From: an uncultured Alphaproteobacteria bacterium
Lineage (GTDB): Bacteria; Pseudomonadota; Alphaproteobacteria; UBA8366; GCA-2717185
DNA: 64,000 nt
Assembly (NCBI GenBank): GCA_943788635.1
Contig: CALSRA010000020.1
Span: forward strand, 1 to 64,000
Reading direction: 5' to 3'
In this document: one piece after another, positions 10,623 through 21,780 of the stretch
Layout of the letters: the number at the start of each line of letters is the position of its first letter
Numbering within the stretch: position 1 is the stretch's first letter
Program-made: the position numbers and the translations under genes
Notes under the pieces: model-generated
What the model was told of the DNA's origin: nothing
Seen by the model: the letters and a program-made list of their open reading frames with translations, nothing else
Database searches by the model: none

Positions 10623-11547
10623 CGGCGGCTTCGGTGACGGGTAAATTCCTCAAGCGCAGGCGTTTTATTCGGCGCGGGTCAGCGTCCAGCACCTCAAATT
10701 CTATGCCGGAAGGCTCATGAACAATCAGCTCACCACGTGTTGGTACGCGCCCGGCAAGCGAAAACAGGAACCCGCCGACCGTGTCGATATCCTCAGCGCG
10801 CTCCTCTTCGGTCAGGACCGGACCCACTTCCGCTTCAAATTGTTCGACTGTTACCCGTGCATCGGCAATCAGTGAATCGTGCGGACCTCGGGTCAGTTGC
10901 GGTCCTGTCGTGGCATCGTGTTCGTCTTCGATTTCCCCGACGATCTGTTCGACCAGGTCCTCGATCGTGATCAGCCCGTCGTTTCCGCCGTACTCGTCCA
11001 CGACCAGCGCCATATGCAGATGTGTCATTTGCATCTGGAGTAAAAGATCCAGAACCGGCATCGACGGCGCGACGAACAGAACTTTTCGCAAAATCCGGCG
11101 CAGGCTGAAGCCGGCGCTGTTGTTCAATTCCGGCAGCACGTCCTTGATGTGCACCATACCGATTATATCGTCGAGAGACTCCCGGTAGACCGGCAAACGG
11201 GAATGGCCCTCTGTATTGATCTGGGCAACAAGATCTTCAAGTGAAATGTTGATATCGACCGCGCCGATATCGGCGCGGGGAACCATGACGTCAGAAGCGG
11301 TCAAACCACTCAGATTGAGAATATTGGCGATCAGGGCACGTTCACCAGGGTCGATCGAATCAACGCGCTGTTCGTGTTCCTCGATCAGTTCCTCGAACGT
11401 ATCGCGCAGCGTTGAATCAGCATTCTTTGTCGTGCGCCAAGGCAGTATCTTGTCCAGAAGGCCAGGGCGTTTGTCCTGTTCAAGTGCTTCTTCGGCGTTG
11501 TTTCCGCTGCCGCCACCGGAAGAGAGCGATTGTGTTTCTTCGCTCAC
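10615..11547 (-). CDS. CorC/HlyC-family CBS-domain protein
   Basis: VMVPRADIGAVDI, GMVHIKDVLP, CBS pair and CorC_HlyC C-terminal domain; adjacent to lnt. Confidence 0.9.
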   Translation of the reverse strand: MSEETQSLSSGGGSGNNAEEALEQDKRPGLLDKILPWRTTKNADSTLRDTFEELIEEHEQRVDSIDPGERALIANILNLSGLTASDVMVPRADIGAVDINISLEDLVAQINTEGHSRLPVYRESLDDIIGMVHIKDVLPELNNSAGFSLRRILRKVLFVAPSMPVLDLLLQMQMTHLHMALVVDEYGGNDGLITIEDLVEQIVGEIEDEHDATTGPQLTRGPHDSLIADARVTVEQFEAEVGPVLTEEERAEDIDTVGGFLFSLAGRVPTRGELIVHEPSGIEFEVLDADPRRIKRLRLRNLPVTEAADD

Positions 11548-11550
11548 GCG

Positions 11551-12052
11551 CTAGACCTCCTGCAAGGCAGTGACAAACGGGTCCGCAATGCCGATACCCG
11601 CAAGAATCTCGACTTCCAACGCTTCCATATCCTCTGCTTCATCATCTGTCTGATGGTCGTATCCCAGCAAGTGTAACATCCCGTGAACGCAAAGATGGGA
11701 CAGGTGATCAGACAATGTCTTGTCCTGTTCCTGGGCCTCGCGGGCTATCGTTTCGTATGCCAGGACGATATCACCCAGCAGGCAAGGTGCCCCTGCGGGC
11801 GCTTCATCGCCGTCGGCTGGAAATGACAGTACATTGGTCGGCTTGTCCTGATCGCGATAGGTTCCGTTCAATCGCTGCACCATCTCGTCGTCGCCGAAAA
11901 CGATACTCACTTCTGTGTTGCGGTTCGTATCGCCGGCTTTCTGCCAGGCGGTGAGCGTCGCATGCCGGGCGACCGTTTCCCGCGTCGGGCAATGCCGCTG
12001 CCCAGGTGGCTGTTTCCGGCATGACATCAATATGAAGCCCTCCGGTAGTCAT
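11551..12052 (-). CDS. ybeY: Endoribonuclease YbeY, with 1-nt frameshift near 11980
   Basis: HLCVHGMLHLLGYDH metal-binding motif; N-terminus [24 protein letters not shown] lies in another frame. Confidence 0.9.
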
Positions 12053-13023
12053 TTTCCGCGACTTTTGTCTGCGGCGTCATAGGCGCGGATAACGCGCGCC
12101 ACCAACGGTGGTCGAACAACGTCCGCATCGGAAAACCGGACAAAAGCGATACCCGGTACGTCCTGCAGTGTATCCACGGCATCGCGCAACCCGGGACGGG
12201 TTCCTGACGGCAGATCCACCTGGCTCAGATCTCCGGTAACAACCATGCGGCTGTTTTCACCAAGCCGTGTGAGAAACATCTTCATCTGCGTGGCCGTCGT
12301 GTTCTGGGCCTCGTCCAGAATAACAAAGGCGTTGGTCAGTGTCCGCCCGCGCATGAAAGCAAGCGGGGCAACTTCGAACTCGCCGCTGGTGAGCCGCCGT
12401 ACGACCTGGTCGCCGGGCATTGTGTCGTGCAGGGCATCGAACAGGGGGCGAAGATAAGGGTCGATTTTCTCCTGCATGTCGCCGGGCAGAAACCCCAGCC
12501 TTTCCCCCGCTTCCACAGCAGGGCGGGAGAGGATTATTCGATCCACTTTTCCGGCACTGAACATTTCGACGGCGACGCATACTGCAAGATAGGTCTTGCC
12601 GGTACCGGCGGGCCCAATACCAAAGACCATTTCGTTCTGCCGCATCGCCTCGATATAGCGCGATTGCGGTGCGGACCGCGCCGCAATCTTTTTTCGATGC
12701 AACTGAATAAGGGTCCGGTCGCTGCTTTCACCGTCAGAGGTGTGCGCCATGCGTACCGCGGCATCAACATCGCCTTCGTTCACCAATTCTCCTTCGCGAA
12801 CCTGTGTGTAGAGCGCGCGCAATGCGGCGCCTGCGGATTTTGTTGCGTCTTCGGAGCCAACGATGGCGACACGGTTGCCCCGCGCCACGAGAGACACGCC
12901 CAGCTGTTGTTCAATCCGAACCAGATGCTTGTCATGTGCGCCGAAAACCAATGGCAGAAGATTGTTGTCATCAAACTGGATATGGACCGGCGTCCTTTCA
13001 TCCGTTCGGGTGACTGTAGTCAA
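12049..13023 (-). CDS. PhoH-like ATPase (YbeZ)
   Basis: [20 protein letters not shown] Walker [14 protein letters not shown] start overlapping the miaB stop. Confidence 0.92.
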   Translation of the reverse strand: MTTVTRTDERTPVHIQFDDNNLLPLVFGAHDKHLVRIEQQLGVSLVARGNRVAIVGSEDATKSAGAALRALYTQVREGELVNEGDVDAAVRMAHTSDGESSDRTLIQLHRKKIAARSAPQSRYIEAMRQNEMVFGIGPAGTGKTYLAVCVAVEMFSAGKVDRIILSRPAVEAGERLGFLPGDMQEKIDPYLRPLFDALHDTMPGDQVVRRLTSGEFEVAPLAFMRGRTLTNAFVILDEAQNTTATQMKMFLTRLGENSRMVVTGDLSQVDLPSGTRPGLRDAVDTLQDVPGIAFVRFSDADVVRPPLVARVIRAYDAADKSRGK

Positions 13024-14387
13024 GCGTCGGCCCTTTCGCTGACTGTCTCGGCAGTAACAATTTCTGCGCGAAGACTGTTGTTGAGAACGTCGGTAATCCG
13101 ACATGTTGCGACGGTACCGATCAGTCGCTCCGGTGCCTCGGCATGGACGGGCTGCATATAGGGCGAACGGCCCTGCACCTGCCCGGGGCGGCGGCCCTTG
13201 CGTTCGAACAGCACCGGCATGGTCAACCCGGCCTTGGTATGATTGAAGGCAACCTGCTGCGCGTGAACGAGTTGCTGTAATGTCGCGAGCCGGTCGTCTT
13301 TGATGGATTCTTCGACCTGATACTCACTTCCGCTTGCCGGCGTGCCGGGGCGGGAGCTGTACTTGAAAGAATAAGCCTGGGCGAAGGAGACTTCGCGAAT
13401 CAGCCGTAATGTGTCAGCAAAATCCTGGTTGGATTCGTCCGGAAAGCCCACGATAAAATCAGAAGACAGGCCGATATCGGGCCGTGCGGACCGCAACTTA
13501 TCAATAATGCGCATATAATCTGCCGCCGTATGCTGGCGATTCATTGCTGCCAGGATACGGTCAGAGCCAGACTGGACCGGCAGGTGCAGAAACGGCATCA
13601 ACTGCGGCACATCGCCATGGGCTTCAATAAGCGCGTCATCCATATCCCGCGGATGGCTTGTCGTATAGCGAATGCGTTCAAGGTCCGGCACGGTATCTGC
13701 GAGATGCCGGATCAGTCGGCCGAGGCCCCATTCCCCACCTTGCGGTGCTTCGCCGTGATACGCGTTGACGTTCTGGCCCAGAAGCGTGATTTCACGGCTG
13801 CCGGCAGCCGTGAGTGAGCGGGCTTCGGCCGTGATGGCTGCGACGGGGCGGGACTGTTCGGTACCGCGCGTATACGGGACGACACAAAAAGTACAAAACT
13901 TGTCGCAGCCTTCCTGAATGGACAAAAAGGCAGATGTTCCCTGTGCGGCTGATTCTTCCGGCAAGTGATCAAACTTGTCTTCTTCGGGAAACTCGGTATC
14001 TACAATACGGGTCCCGGCCTTCCGCATGATGCGTGTGACCATTTCCGGCAGCCGGTGATAGGTTTGAGGTCCAAAGACCATATCGACGCAATCAGCCCGG
14101 GCGATAATCTCGGCACCCTCTGCCTGACCGACACAGCCGCCGACTGCGATTATCATGCGCTCACCCGCGGCTTCCCGGTCGCGTTTCAGCAGGCGCAGCC
14201 GTCCGATTTCCGAATAGACTTTCTCCGCCGCTTTCTCGCGGATATGGCATGTGTTCAGAATAACCATATCCGCATCGACGGGGCCATCTGCCGAAACAAA
14301 GCCATGTGGTGCCAGGACATCCGCCATACGAACCGAGTCGTAGACGTTCATCTGGCAACCGTAAGTTTTTATATAAAGCCTTTTCAC
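13020..14387 (-). CDS. miaB: tRNA-2-methylthio-N6-dimethylallyladenosine synthase MiaB
   Basis: [30 protein letters not shown] radical SAM motif. Confidence 0.95.
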   Translation of the reverse strand: MKRLYIKTYGCQMNVYDSVRMADVLAPHGFVSADGPVDADMVILNTCHIREKAAEKVYSEIGRLRLLKRDREAAGERMIIAVGGCVGQAEGAEIIARADCVDMVFGPQTYHRLPEMVTRIMRKAGTRIVDTEFPEEDKFDHLPEESAAQGTSAFLSIQEGCDKFCTFCVVPYTRGTEQSRPVAAITAEARSLTAAGSREITLLGQNVNAYHGEAPQGGEWGLGRLIRHLADTVPDLERIRYTTSHPRDMDDALIEAHGDVPQLMPFLHLPVQSGSDRILAAMNRQHTAADYMRIIDKLRSARPDIGLSSDFIVGFPDESNQDFADTLRLIREVSFAQAYSFKYSSRPGTPASGSEYQVEESIKDDRLATLQQLVHAQQVAFNHTKAGLTMPVLFERKGRRPGQVQGRSPYMQPVHAEAPERLIGTVATCRITDVLNNSLRAEIVTAETVSERADA

Positions 14388-14572
14388 CAGGCAAATTGTC
14401 CAGCTTGCACCATATAGGCGGAAGCGATTTTCAATCCGATCAACGGTTTAGACCACAACAAAAGGGATAAAATCCAATTTGGATATTAGCATCGCTTTAA
14501 GTGGAAATACAAGGGTTTACCCCGCGGCATGACGTTGGCGCGCTGTTATGGCAATCTTGCACTTCCGGGGGC

Positions 14573-14995
14573 TCAACCCTTTGTGATCCGTCGGCCGTAA
14601 AGTTCCAGCCGGTGATCCATTAATCGATAGCCCAGTTTCTCGGCCACACTTTGCTGCAACGCCTCGATTTCTTCGTTGTTAAATTCGATCACTTCGCCAC
14701 TTTCTATGTCGATCAGATGATCGTGATGCGTTTCCGATGCCTCTTCGTAGCGAGCGCGACCGTCCCCGAAATCGTGGCGTTCGAGTATGTTCTGCTCTTC
14801 AAAAAGGCGGACAGTACGGTAAACGGTGGCGATGCTGATCCGGGAATCGATTTCAGAAGCGCGTTTATGAACAAGTTCGACATCGGGATGATCGTCAGAT
14901 TCACCCAGAACCTGCGCAATCACGCGGCGCTGCCCCGTCATTTTCAGGCCCTTTTCCTGGCACAGATCCAGTATCCGGTTTGACATTGTATACAC
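14573..14995 (-). CDS. Fur-family metalloregulator
   Basis: RISIATVYRTVRLFEEQNILERHDFGDGRARYE...HHDHLIDIESGEVIEF. Confidence 0.92.
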   Translation of the reverse strand: MYTMSNRILDLCQEKGLKMTGQRRVIAQVLGESDDHPDVELVHKRASEIDSRISIATVYRTVRLFEEQNILERHDFGDGRARYEEASETHHDHLIDIESGEVIEFNNEEIEALQQSVAEKLGYRLMDHRLELYGRRITKG

Positions 14996-15111
14996 CCACT
15001 ATTCCCTGCGGTCGCTATTGGCTTCGATTACCGTTAACGACGACATCATTATATAGTGCCGGAAGGGCATTCGGCCACGCCAGATAGACGGATTTAACGA
15101 AAAAACCGCTG

Positions 15112-15534
15112 TTACTTGTTTCGCGGACGGGTGCCCAGGCCAATCGCCTTCGCCAGTGAACTGCGTTGGTTGGCATAGTTCGGGGCAACCATCGGGTAAT
15201 CGGACGGCAATCCCCAGCGTTCACGGTATTCATCGGGCGTCATGTTGTATGCCGTTTTAAGGTGCCGTTTCAGCATCTTGAGGCGCTTGCCGTCTTCCAG
15301 GCAGATGATGTAGTCGGGTGTAATCGACTTCTTGATTGGAACCGCTGGCGTCAGTCGTTCGCCCTGCGCCTCGGCATCCTTGCCCACGGTTGAAAGGGTT
15401 TTGTAAACCTGTTCAATCAAGGTTGGTAAATCGGACATTGCGACCGAATTGTTCGAAACGTGTGCGGCTACTATTTCGGATGTCAATCCCAGTAGCTCAC
15501 TCGTCTTTACATCGGAACTGCTCGTATCAGACAT
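15112..15534 (-). CDS. MucR/Ros-family transcriptional regulator
   Basis: SITPDYIICLEDGKRLKMLKRHLKTAYNMTPDEYRERWGLPSDYPMVAPNYA. Confidence 0.94.
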   Translation of the reverse strand: MSDTSSSDVKTSELLGLTSEIVAAHVSNNSVAMSDLPTLIEQVYKTLSTVGKDAEAQGERLTPAVPIKKSITPDYIICLEDGKRLKMLKRHLKTAYNMTPDEYRERWGLPSDYPMVAPNYANQRSSLAKAIGLGTRPRNK

Positions 15535-15742
15535 CGCTAACTACCTTGTGCTTCCGGGGTTGAACCGAATTGCCGTTATTATTGATAACGGGCGACATGC
15601 CGAAAATCGACTATTTCCGACACATATACGTTCAATAAATAGTGTAAAGTCCGCATTACTTGACTAATTCGAAAGTAACACCGCTACACAGCATGTATCA
15701 AGAACTATATATACATACTATTTGGCGATGATTTGTGAAATT

Positions 15743-16240
15743 TCAAGAATTGATACCGTTTTGAGCGTCTAACGTAAGCCGTAACAGCAGGGCGGCGACA
15801 CGTTTTCCGTCATCACGAAGATAGTAATCGGGGCGGCGCCCGACAATTGTATACCCGGATTTTTCATAAAGTGACTGCGCGGCTGGGTTATCTGTGCCGA
15901 CTTCCAGAAATATCGTCCGGGCACCGCCAATCGCGGCGATATGTTGCGTGCCCTTCATAAGGGTTTCGCCGACACCGCGTCGTTGATAAAGCGGAACAAC
16001 GCCGACACTGAACACTTCCGTCTCGTCGAGAATTGTACGTGCCAGAACAAATCCGGCGGGGGTCATCGCCTCGGTGCCGCCCATCGTCGCAAGCAATGCC
16101 CAGGTACCGTCCGGTTTCAGGTATTGCTCTACGTCATCGCGAGGCCGGGTGCTGCCAAAACTTTCGCTATATAACCAGGCGATGGCGTCTATATCGTCTG
16201 GGCTGGCCATGCGGACGGAAATTTCCTCTTCCTCGATCAT
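15743..16240 (-). CDS. rimI: [Ribosomal protein S18]-alanine N-acetyltransferase (GNAT)
   Basis: GNAT motif YQRRGVGETLMKG, adjacent to tsaB. Confidence 0.82.
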   Translation of the reverse strand: MIEEEEISVRMASPDDIDAIAWLYSESFGSTRPRDDVEQYLKPDGTWALLATMGGTEAMTPAGFVLARTILDETEVFSVGVVPLYQRRGVGETLMKGTQHIAAIGGARTIFLEVGTDNPAAQSLYEKSGYTIVGRRPDYYLRDDGKRVAALLLRLTLDAQNGINS

Positions 16241-16917
16241 GCCTGCTTTTCTATCGGCAGTTTCGCATCCGGTGGGCGAAGATACAGTGGGGCCGGCGGT
16301 TCCAGGTCAGTCTGAAACGGCGCAATGCGTGAAGCGACTATTCTGGCAAGGACGGCTGCGTCCGGTAAGGCCGGACCGTTTGAGAGGCTTACGTCTGTTT
16401 GTTGCAGCGCCTGAAGGACCGTTTCCGCCGCGTTTCCAGCAACAACAATGGGGCCTCCGGGTAAAATGCTTTCTACGAGTCCCGGCATGATTGCCATCGG
16501 TAGACTAGCTGGTTCCCGTTCCGGCGAAAACAGTTGCACGTAAACGTCGGATCGCCGTGAATCGATTGCCACCAGCAGCGGGCCGCTACGTTCCGGCTGG
16601 GCGGCGGCGACGACTTCCAGCGTCGTCAATCCAACGATGGGCACGCCTGCGGCCAATGCCATCGCCCGGGCGCTGGCCAGGCCGATGCGCAGGCCGGTGA
16701 ACCCCCCTGGCCCCACAGTCGTCGCAATGCCATCCAGTGTTTTGAATTCCTGGGCGCTCTCTTGCATGACGTCCCGCACCATTGGCATCAGGATTTCGGC
16801 CTGCCCGTGCCGCCGTGCTTCAAACCGGTGCGCGGCCAAGGATCCGTCCCGCCACAATGCGACGGAACACGCATCCGTCGCTGAATCAAGCGCGAGAATC
16901 GTTGTCTTGATCATCAC
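16237..16917 (-). CDS. tsaB: tRNA threonylcarbamoyladenosine biosynthesis protein TsaB
   Basis: ILALDSATDACSVAL, TTVGPGGFTGLRIGLASARAMALA. Confidence 0.93.
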   Translation of the reverse strand: MMIKTTILALDSATDACSVALWRDGSLAAHRFEARRHGQAEILMPMVRDVMQESAQEFKTLDGIATTVGPGGFTGLRIGLASARAMALAAGVPIVGLTTLEVVAAAQPERSGPLLVAIDSRRSDVYVQLFSPEREPASLPMAIMPGLVESILPGGPIVVAGNAAETVLQALQQTDVSLSNGPALPDAAVLARIVASRIAPFQTDLEPPAPLYLRPPDAKLPIEKQA

Positions 16918-17510
16918 AGCAGCGAACAGACCTCATCAAACGTGAAACGCGGGCTGCGCGGGAACAGGGCGTTCGGGTCGCCAAAACCGAGGTTGCAGAT
17001 GAAATTGGACCGGGTTTCCGTTCCCTTAAAGAACAAATCGTCGACCATGGCGTTGTCGAAACCCGAGATCGGTCCGCAGTCCAGTCCGACAGACCGACAG
17101 GCCAGCATGAAATACGCGCCTTGCAGCGACCCGTTTCGCATCGCCGTCGTATCGATCAGGGCCTGGTTGCCCGTAAACCAGGGGCGCGCGTCATCATGCG
17201 GAAACAGTTTCGGCAGATGATCATAAAAGGCGTGATCGTTTGCCAGAATTGCCGTTACCGGTGCCCCCATGGTCTTGGCAACATTGCTGCCAAGCAAACA
17301 GGGCTTCAATTTTTCCTTGGCATCCGATGATCGCAAAAACAGGATGCGCATGGGCGAACAATTGGCGCTGGTCGGCGCCATTTTCGCCAGATCGAATGCG
17401 GCTTGCAGCAGCGAATCATCGACTGTTTTGTCCAGCCATCCGTTGTGGCTGCGCGCTTTACGAAATATTAGGTCCTGGGCCTCATCGTTCAAAACGGGTC
17501 GATCGGTCAT
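16914..17510 (-). CDS. Malonic semialdehyde reductase/RutE-like nitroreductase-fold protein
   Basis: MAPTSANCSPMRILFL and IGP/DCGPISGFDNAMVD RutE-like motifs. Confidence 0.82.
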   Translation of the reverse strand: MTDRPVLNDEAQDLIFRKARSHNGWLDKTVDDSLLQAAFDLAKMAPTSANCSPMRILFLRSSDAKEKLKPCLLGSNVAKTMGAPVTAILANDHAFYDHLPKLFPHDDARPWFTGNQALIDTTAMRNGSLQGAYFMLACRSVGLDCGPISGFDNAMVDDLFFKGTETRSNFICNLGFGDPNALFPRSPRFTFDEVCSLL

Positions 17511-17600
17511 TTGTATGGGTTCCTCTGAATACGGGGCCGATGCATACACTAATACGCAACCGGCTTGAGGGTCATGTTACAGTCGCGTTACATTAGGGGC

Positions 17601-18656
17601 ATGTTTAGCCGTATGTATGAATTTTGCGCAAGGCCGCAGCGTTTGTTGCGCGGCGTTGCGTCCGCATTGATTGCTGTATTGCTGGGCACCTCTGTTGCGG
17701 TGGCCAAGGAAGAAGCGGTGTTCATTATGTATCACCGGTTCGACGAAGGCAGCTATCCGACGACGAACGTCACGATCGAACAGTTTCAGGCCCATATCGA
17801 TCTTCTGAGCAACGGGACCTATACGGTTCTTCCCGTGCCGGAAATCCTGGCGGCGATGCGGTCCGGCACATCGTTACCCGACCGGACTGTCGGCATCACA
17901 ATTGATGACGCATTCCTTTCGGTTTACGCGACAGCATGGCCCATGCTTCGGAAAGCCGGGTTGCCGTTTACGGTCTTCATTGCCACGCAACCGGTCGACA
18001 ATGGCATCAACGGCTATATGTCCTGGGACCAGGTCCGGGAGATGAAATCTGCCGGTGTTACCTTTGGCGCGCATACGGCAAGCCATTTGCACATGGCCCG
18101 AGCAGATTCTGAAAAAAACCGGAAGGAGCTCGAGCGGTCCAGGGCCCGGTATCTTGCCGAACTGGGTGAAATGCCCACTGTATTCGCCTACCCCTACGGC
18201 GAAGCCAGCCAGGCGGCCCGCAGTCTTGTGGTTGAGCAAGGGTTTGTCGCGGCTTTCGGGCAGCATTCGGGCGTCGCTTATCGCGCCGCCGACCCATTCT
18301 ATCTGCCCCGGTTTTCGTTTAACGAGGCCTTTGCCGAACTGAAGCATTTTCGGCAAAGGGTGAATGCGTTGGCTTTACCGGCTATCGAAATTACCCCGGC
18401 GGACCCTTTGATCGGAACGAATCCACCGGCATTTGGGTTTACGGTTAAAACGCCACTGGATCGACTGGACCGGCTGGCATGCTACCATCCCCAGTTCGAT
18501 TCCGTGATGGTCGAAAGGCTGGGCGCGCAGCGGTTCGAAGTCCGGTTTCCTGGCCCGTTCAAGCGCGGGCGTTCACGCCTGAACTGCACGGTGCCAGGCC
18601 CCGATAATCGATACCACTGGTTTGGCTGGCAATTCTACGTTGGCGGCACGCGCTAA
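17601..18656 (+). CDS. Secreted polysaccharide deacetylase family protein
   Basis: Signal peptide-like N-terminus; IMYHRFDE, GITIDDAFLSVY, GAHTASHLHM, FAYPYGE NodB-domain motifs. Confidence 0.88.
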   Translation: MFSRMYEFCARPQRLLRGVASALIAVLLGTSVAVAKEEAVFIMYHRFDEGSYPTTNVTIEQFQAHIDLLSNGTYTVLPVPEILAAMRSGTSLPDRTVGITIDDAFLSVYATAWPMLRKAGLPFTVFIATQPVDNGINGYMSWDQVREMKSAGVTFGAHTASHLHMARADSEKNRKELERSRARYLAELGEMPTVFAYPYGEASQAARSLVVEQGFVAAFGQHSGVAYRAADPFYLPRFSFNEAFAELKHFRQRVNALALPAIEITPADPLIGTNPPAFGFTVKTPLDRLDRLACYHPQFDSVMVERLGAQRFEVRFPGPFKRGRSRLNCTVPGPDNRYHWFGWQFYVGGTR

Positions 18657-18696
18657 GCCCGCATTGTGCCGGTTGTCCCGTTGCGACCCGCCGCTG

Positions 18697-19737
18697 TCAG
18701 GCGTCCGGGCGCAACCCGATAGCGGAACCAAGTGGGGCATTGTCCAGCATCTGCAGTTTGTTTCCGGCAATAATCCGCCGCAATAAATCCACATAGACAC
18801 TACCCTTCTCAGAGTATTTGGTCAGTGCGGATGCCAGCATGACACTATCAATCAGCTTGTCGCTTTGGCGCTGCTTTGCCCGTAACTTGCGCAATTCCTT
18901 GTAGGCACGGTGCGTATTGAGGTTCCGAACATAAGATTCGACCGATTCCCGAATGTCGTCAAAGGCCCGGATTTTATGATCTTTTCCGGCTTCACGGCCT
19001 TTGGGAACAATGCCTTTATACTTCGAAGACGTCCATTGTCCGAAGGCGGCATTTGCTTCCTGTGCGAAGCGTGACGTACCCCAGCCACTTTCGATCGCCG
19101 ATTGTGCCAGCGCCAAAGAAGGCGGGATCACATCGACGCGGCGCAACAGAAGCGCAAAATCACCAGGCTTTACCTTATATGTCTTGAAAATGGCGGCAAG
19201 CCATTTGGCATCGATCGCGTCCAGGTTTTCGCCGTGCATCAGTTCGTCGCGCAGGCGTTGGATCTGCTGCCGCTGCTGAATGACCCGGCTGTTTGCTTCC
19301 AATACATAGGGAAGCATGAACTGAAGAAACAATGCCTTGCGATCGGGCGTATGAGTCACTTCTTTCAGGTCGTGCGGCAAGGATGCGTAATGAATCCGCG
19401 GAACGTCTATTTCACCCTTCCGAACGGCGTCCAGGCTGTACCCTGCCGATGAAAACACATTCTTCATCAGCGCAGCGGAAGCCTTGAAATCCGACGCGGC
19501 AACCGCGTCTAGCGCCTTTACCGAATCGGGCTTGGCGAGCACTGTCGGCACCACGTGCGCAACTGTCGCCTGCTGAACCTGTTTCTGGTCCAGCAACCGC
19601 CAATCGTTTGTAACGCTGGACATGATCGTTGCAGCGCCAATCGTCGCAGACAATGCGATAGCCGTGATCGACCCGGTGCCGCGACCCAAGCGTAACGACC
19701 CAAGCCGCCACGTCGTATCTGACGTAAACCGTTTCAA
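18697..19737 (-). CDS. Glucosaminidase-domain (Bax-like) protein
   Basis: LALAQSAIESGWGTSRFAQEANAAFGQWTSSKYKGIVPKGRE..KIRAFDDIRESVESYVRNLNTH. Confidence 0.85.
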   Translation of the reverse strand: MKRFTSDTTWRLGSLRLGRGTGSITAIALSATIGAATIMSSVTNDWRLLDQKQVQQATVAHVVPTVLAKPDSVKALDAVAASDFKASAALMKNVFSSAGYSLDAVRKGEIDVPRIHYASLPHDLKEVTHTPDRKALFLQFMLPYVLEANSRVIQQRQQIQRLRDELMHGENLDAIDAKWLAAIFKTYKVKPGDFALLLRRVDVIPPSLALAQSAIESGWGTSRFAQEANAAFGQWTSSKYKGIVPKGREAGKDHKIRAFDDIRESVESYVRNLNTHRAYKELRKLRAKQRQSDKLIDSVMLASALTKYSEKGSVYVDLLRRIIAGNKLQMLDNAPLGSAIGLRPDA

Positions 19738-19837
19738 CGTTTCTATCCCCTGTGACCTTACGGCCGCCCCGGGTTACTACCCAGTCTCAATGTGCAGGCT
19801 TTGCGCCTTTTGCACGCTATTTTGTTCGCTGGTAATC

Positions 19838-20398
19838 CTAAATTGAGGACCGTACTTCCAGTACTTCCGGAATGTAGTGCCGCAACATGTTTTCAATGCC
19901 CATTTTCAACGTCGCCGTTGAAGACGGGCAACCGGCACAGGCCCCCTGCATTTGCAGGTAGACGATTCCATCTTCAAATCCGTGATACACGATGTCGCCG
20001 CCATCCATCGCGACGGCTGGTCGTACACGCGTGTCGATCAATTCCTTGATCTGCGTGACGATTTCATCGTCGTCATCGGATGCCGTGCTGGCGCCAATCG
20101 TTGCGGCGTTTTCCGTCATGACGGGACCACCGGCCGTATAATGTTCCATGATCACACCAAGGATCGCCGGCTTCATGACAAACCAGTCCTGATCGGCCGC
20201 CTTCGTGATCGTGATAAAATCGCCACCAAAAAATACTGCGGCAACGCCTTCGATACCGAAAAGGCTTTCCGCAAGCGGTGAATTCCCGGTCGCCTGCTCC
20301 AGATTCGAGAAATCCGCGGTTCCCGATTCAAGGACAGCCTCTCCCGGCAGAAACTTCAGCGTTGCCGGATTGGGTGTCTGTTCCGTCTGAATGAACAA
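19838..20398 (-). CDS. NifU/NfuA-like Fe-S scaffold protein
   Basis: FIQTEQTPNPATLKFLPG (Nfu_N) and QGACAGCPSSTATLKMGIENMLRHYIPEV (CxxC NifU domain); TTG start inferred. Confidence 0.9.
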   Translation of the reverse strand: MFIQTEQTPNPATLKFLPGEAVLESGTADFSNLEQATGNSPLAESLFGIEGVAAVFFGGDFITITKAADQDWFVMKPAILGVIMEHYTAGGPVMTENAATIGASTASDDDDEIVTQIKELIDTRVRPAVAMDGGDIVYHGFEDGIVYLQMQGACAGCPSSTATLKMGIENMLRHYIPEVLEVRSSI

Positions 20399-20691
20399 TT
20401 GCGAATTCCTTCTAAATCGTAAATTTCGCGCAGTACTGATGAGCGAAAAAATGGAATCATTCAAGCCAAAAGCAAGGCCCCTCCCTGGCAGGGTGGGCAT
20501 GCTTTACGGTCTGTTAACGCTAAATGTTGGCCGATATCAATGGGTTTCAGGTAGGAAAAAAGATAAAAAAATTTCTATAAAATACAGTTTAATTTTCCGT
20601 TGAATTTCATCAATGTCGCGCATCCAGGCTGCCGAAATCACATTTTCCGGTGTTTTTGCCTGGAGACAAAAAATTCAGACCGTCGGGCCGG

Positions 20692-21195
20692 TCAGGTAAT
20701 GGCGATGATCTCGTCGTCGCCAAGCGAGCCGGGGACAATTGTTACCGGTACGCGAATTTGCCCGACGCCCTTGCTGACTATGTGTTCGATGATCGGGCCC
20801 GGTCCGCCACGACCGATACCAGCGGCCAGTACGACAATGGAAATTGTAGGCTCTTCATCCAGCAGCTTGATAAGGGCTTCGCGACGGTCACCTTCTCTAA
20901 TGAAGAAGATCGGCATTTTACCCGACCATTCATGAACTTCGGAGGACAGATCCTGAAGCAGCTCTTCTGCCGCCTCACGTTGTTCCTCGCGCATGATTGC
21001 CTCGACGGCCATCCAATGCTGGAAATCGGCGCGCTCCTGGACGTATAGCAACGCAACGCGTCCGCCGGTATTGCGGGCGCGCCGGCAGGCGAAGTGAAGA
21101 GCGATCTTCATTTCCTCGCTTTCGTCGACAACGACGAGGAAAACCCGTTCGCCGGAAAGATCCTTGGTATCTGGCGCTTCGTCCGATCCGTTCAT
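20692..21195 (-). CDS. Universal stress protein family protein
   Basis: FLVVVDESEEMKIALHFACRRARNTGGRVALLYV...VPVTIVPG. Confidence 0.85.
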   Translation of the reverse strand: MNGSDEAPDTKDLSGERVFLVVVDESEEMKIALHFACRRARNTGGRVALLYVQERADFQHWMAVEAIMREEQREAAEELLQDLSSEVHEWSGKMPIFFIREGDRREALIKLLDEEPTISIVVLAAGIGRGGPGPIIEHIVSKGVGQIRVPVTIVPGSLGDDEIIAIT

Positions 21196-21418
21196 TTCGC
21201 GCTCCTGAGCCTGACCCTTGCTATCCTGCACTGGCAATGCGGACCCTGCAATAATCGATTCGGTTATGTGCGGAAAGGTAATTTTCACAGAAAAAAATGT
21301 TGTTTTATATTTTTATAACATAAAATAAGTGTTGAAATATATAACACACACCCTATTATGGCTTAAATATTGAAGGGCTGGCTTATCCAGGCCTCCAAAT
21401 TTACTGACGGTTGGCGAT

Positions 21419-21751
21419 ATGCTTGATGATACCGGTAAAGCAACATCCTTCTTAAAGGCCCTGGCCAATGAAACCCGGCTGTTGATTCTGTATCATCTGG
21501 CTGATGGCGAAAAATCGGTTACGCAGCTTGAGTCGCTGCTCGGCATTCGGCAGCCGACCCTTTCGCAGCAACTCGCGCGTTTGCGTTCGGAAAACCTTGT
21601 CGATACCCGCCGCGCCGCGAAATCAATCTATTATTCGCTCGCCAGTGATGATGCGGTTCTGACGATGCAGTTTCTGCAGGGGATGTTTGGTGCCCAGGGA
21701 ACAGTGGCGCAGAAAACGGCGCCCCAGCGTCTGCTTGCTATCGCTGAATAG
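21419..21751 (+). CDS. ArsR-family winged-helix regulator (no cysteines)
   Basis: FLKALANETRLLILYHLADGEKSVTQLESLLGIRQPTLSQQLARLRSENLVDTRRAAKSIYYSL. Confidence 0.9.
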   Translation: MLDDTGKATSFLKALANETRLLILYHLADGEKSVTQLESLLGIRQPTLSQQLARLRSENLVDTRRAAKSIYYSLASDDAVLTMQFLQGMFGAQGTVAQKTAPQRLLAIAE

Positions 21752-21780
21752 AGCGGTCGTCCCTGGCGCCGGATGGCGCC

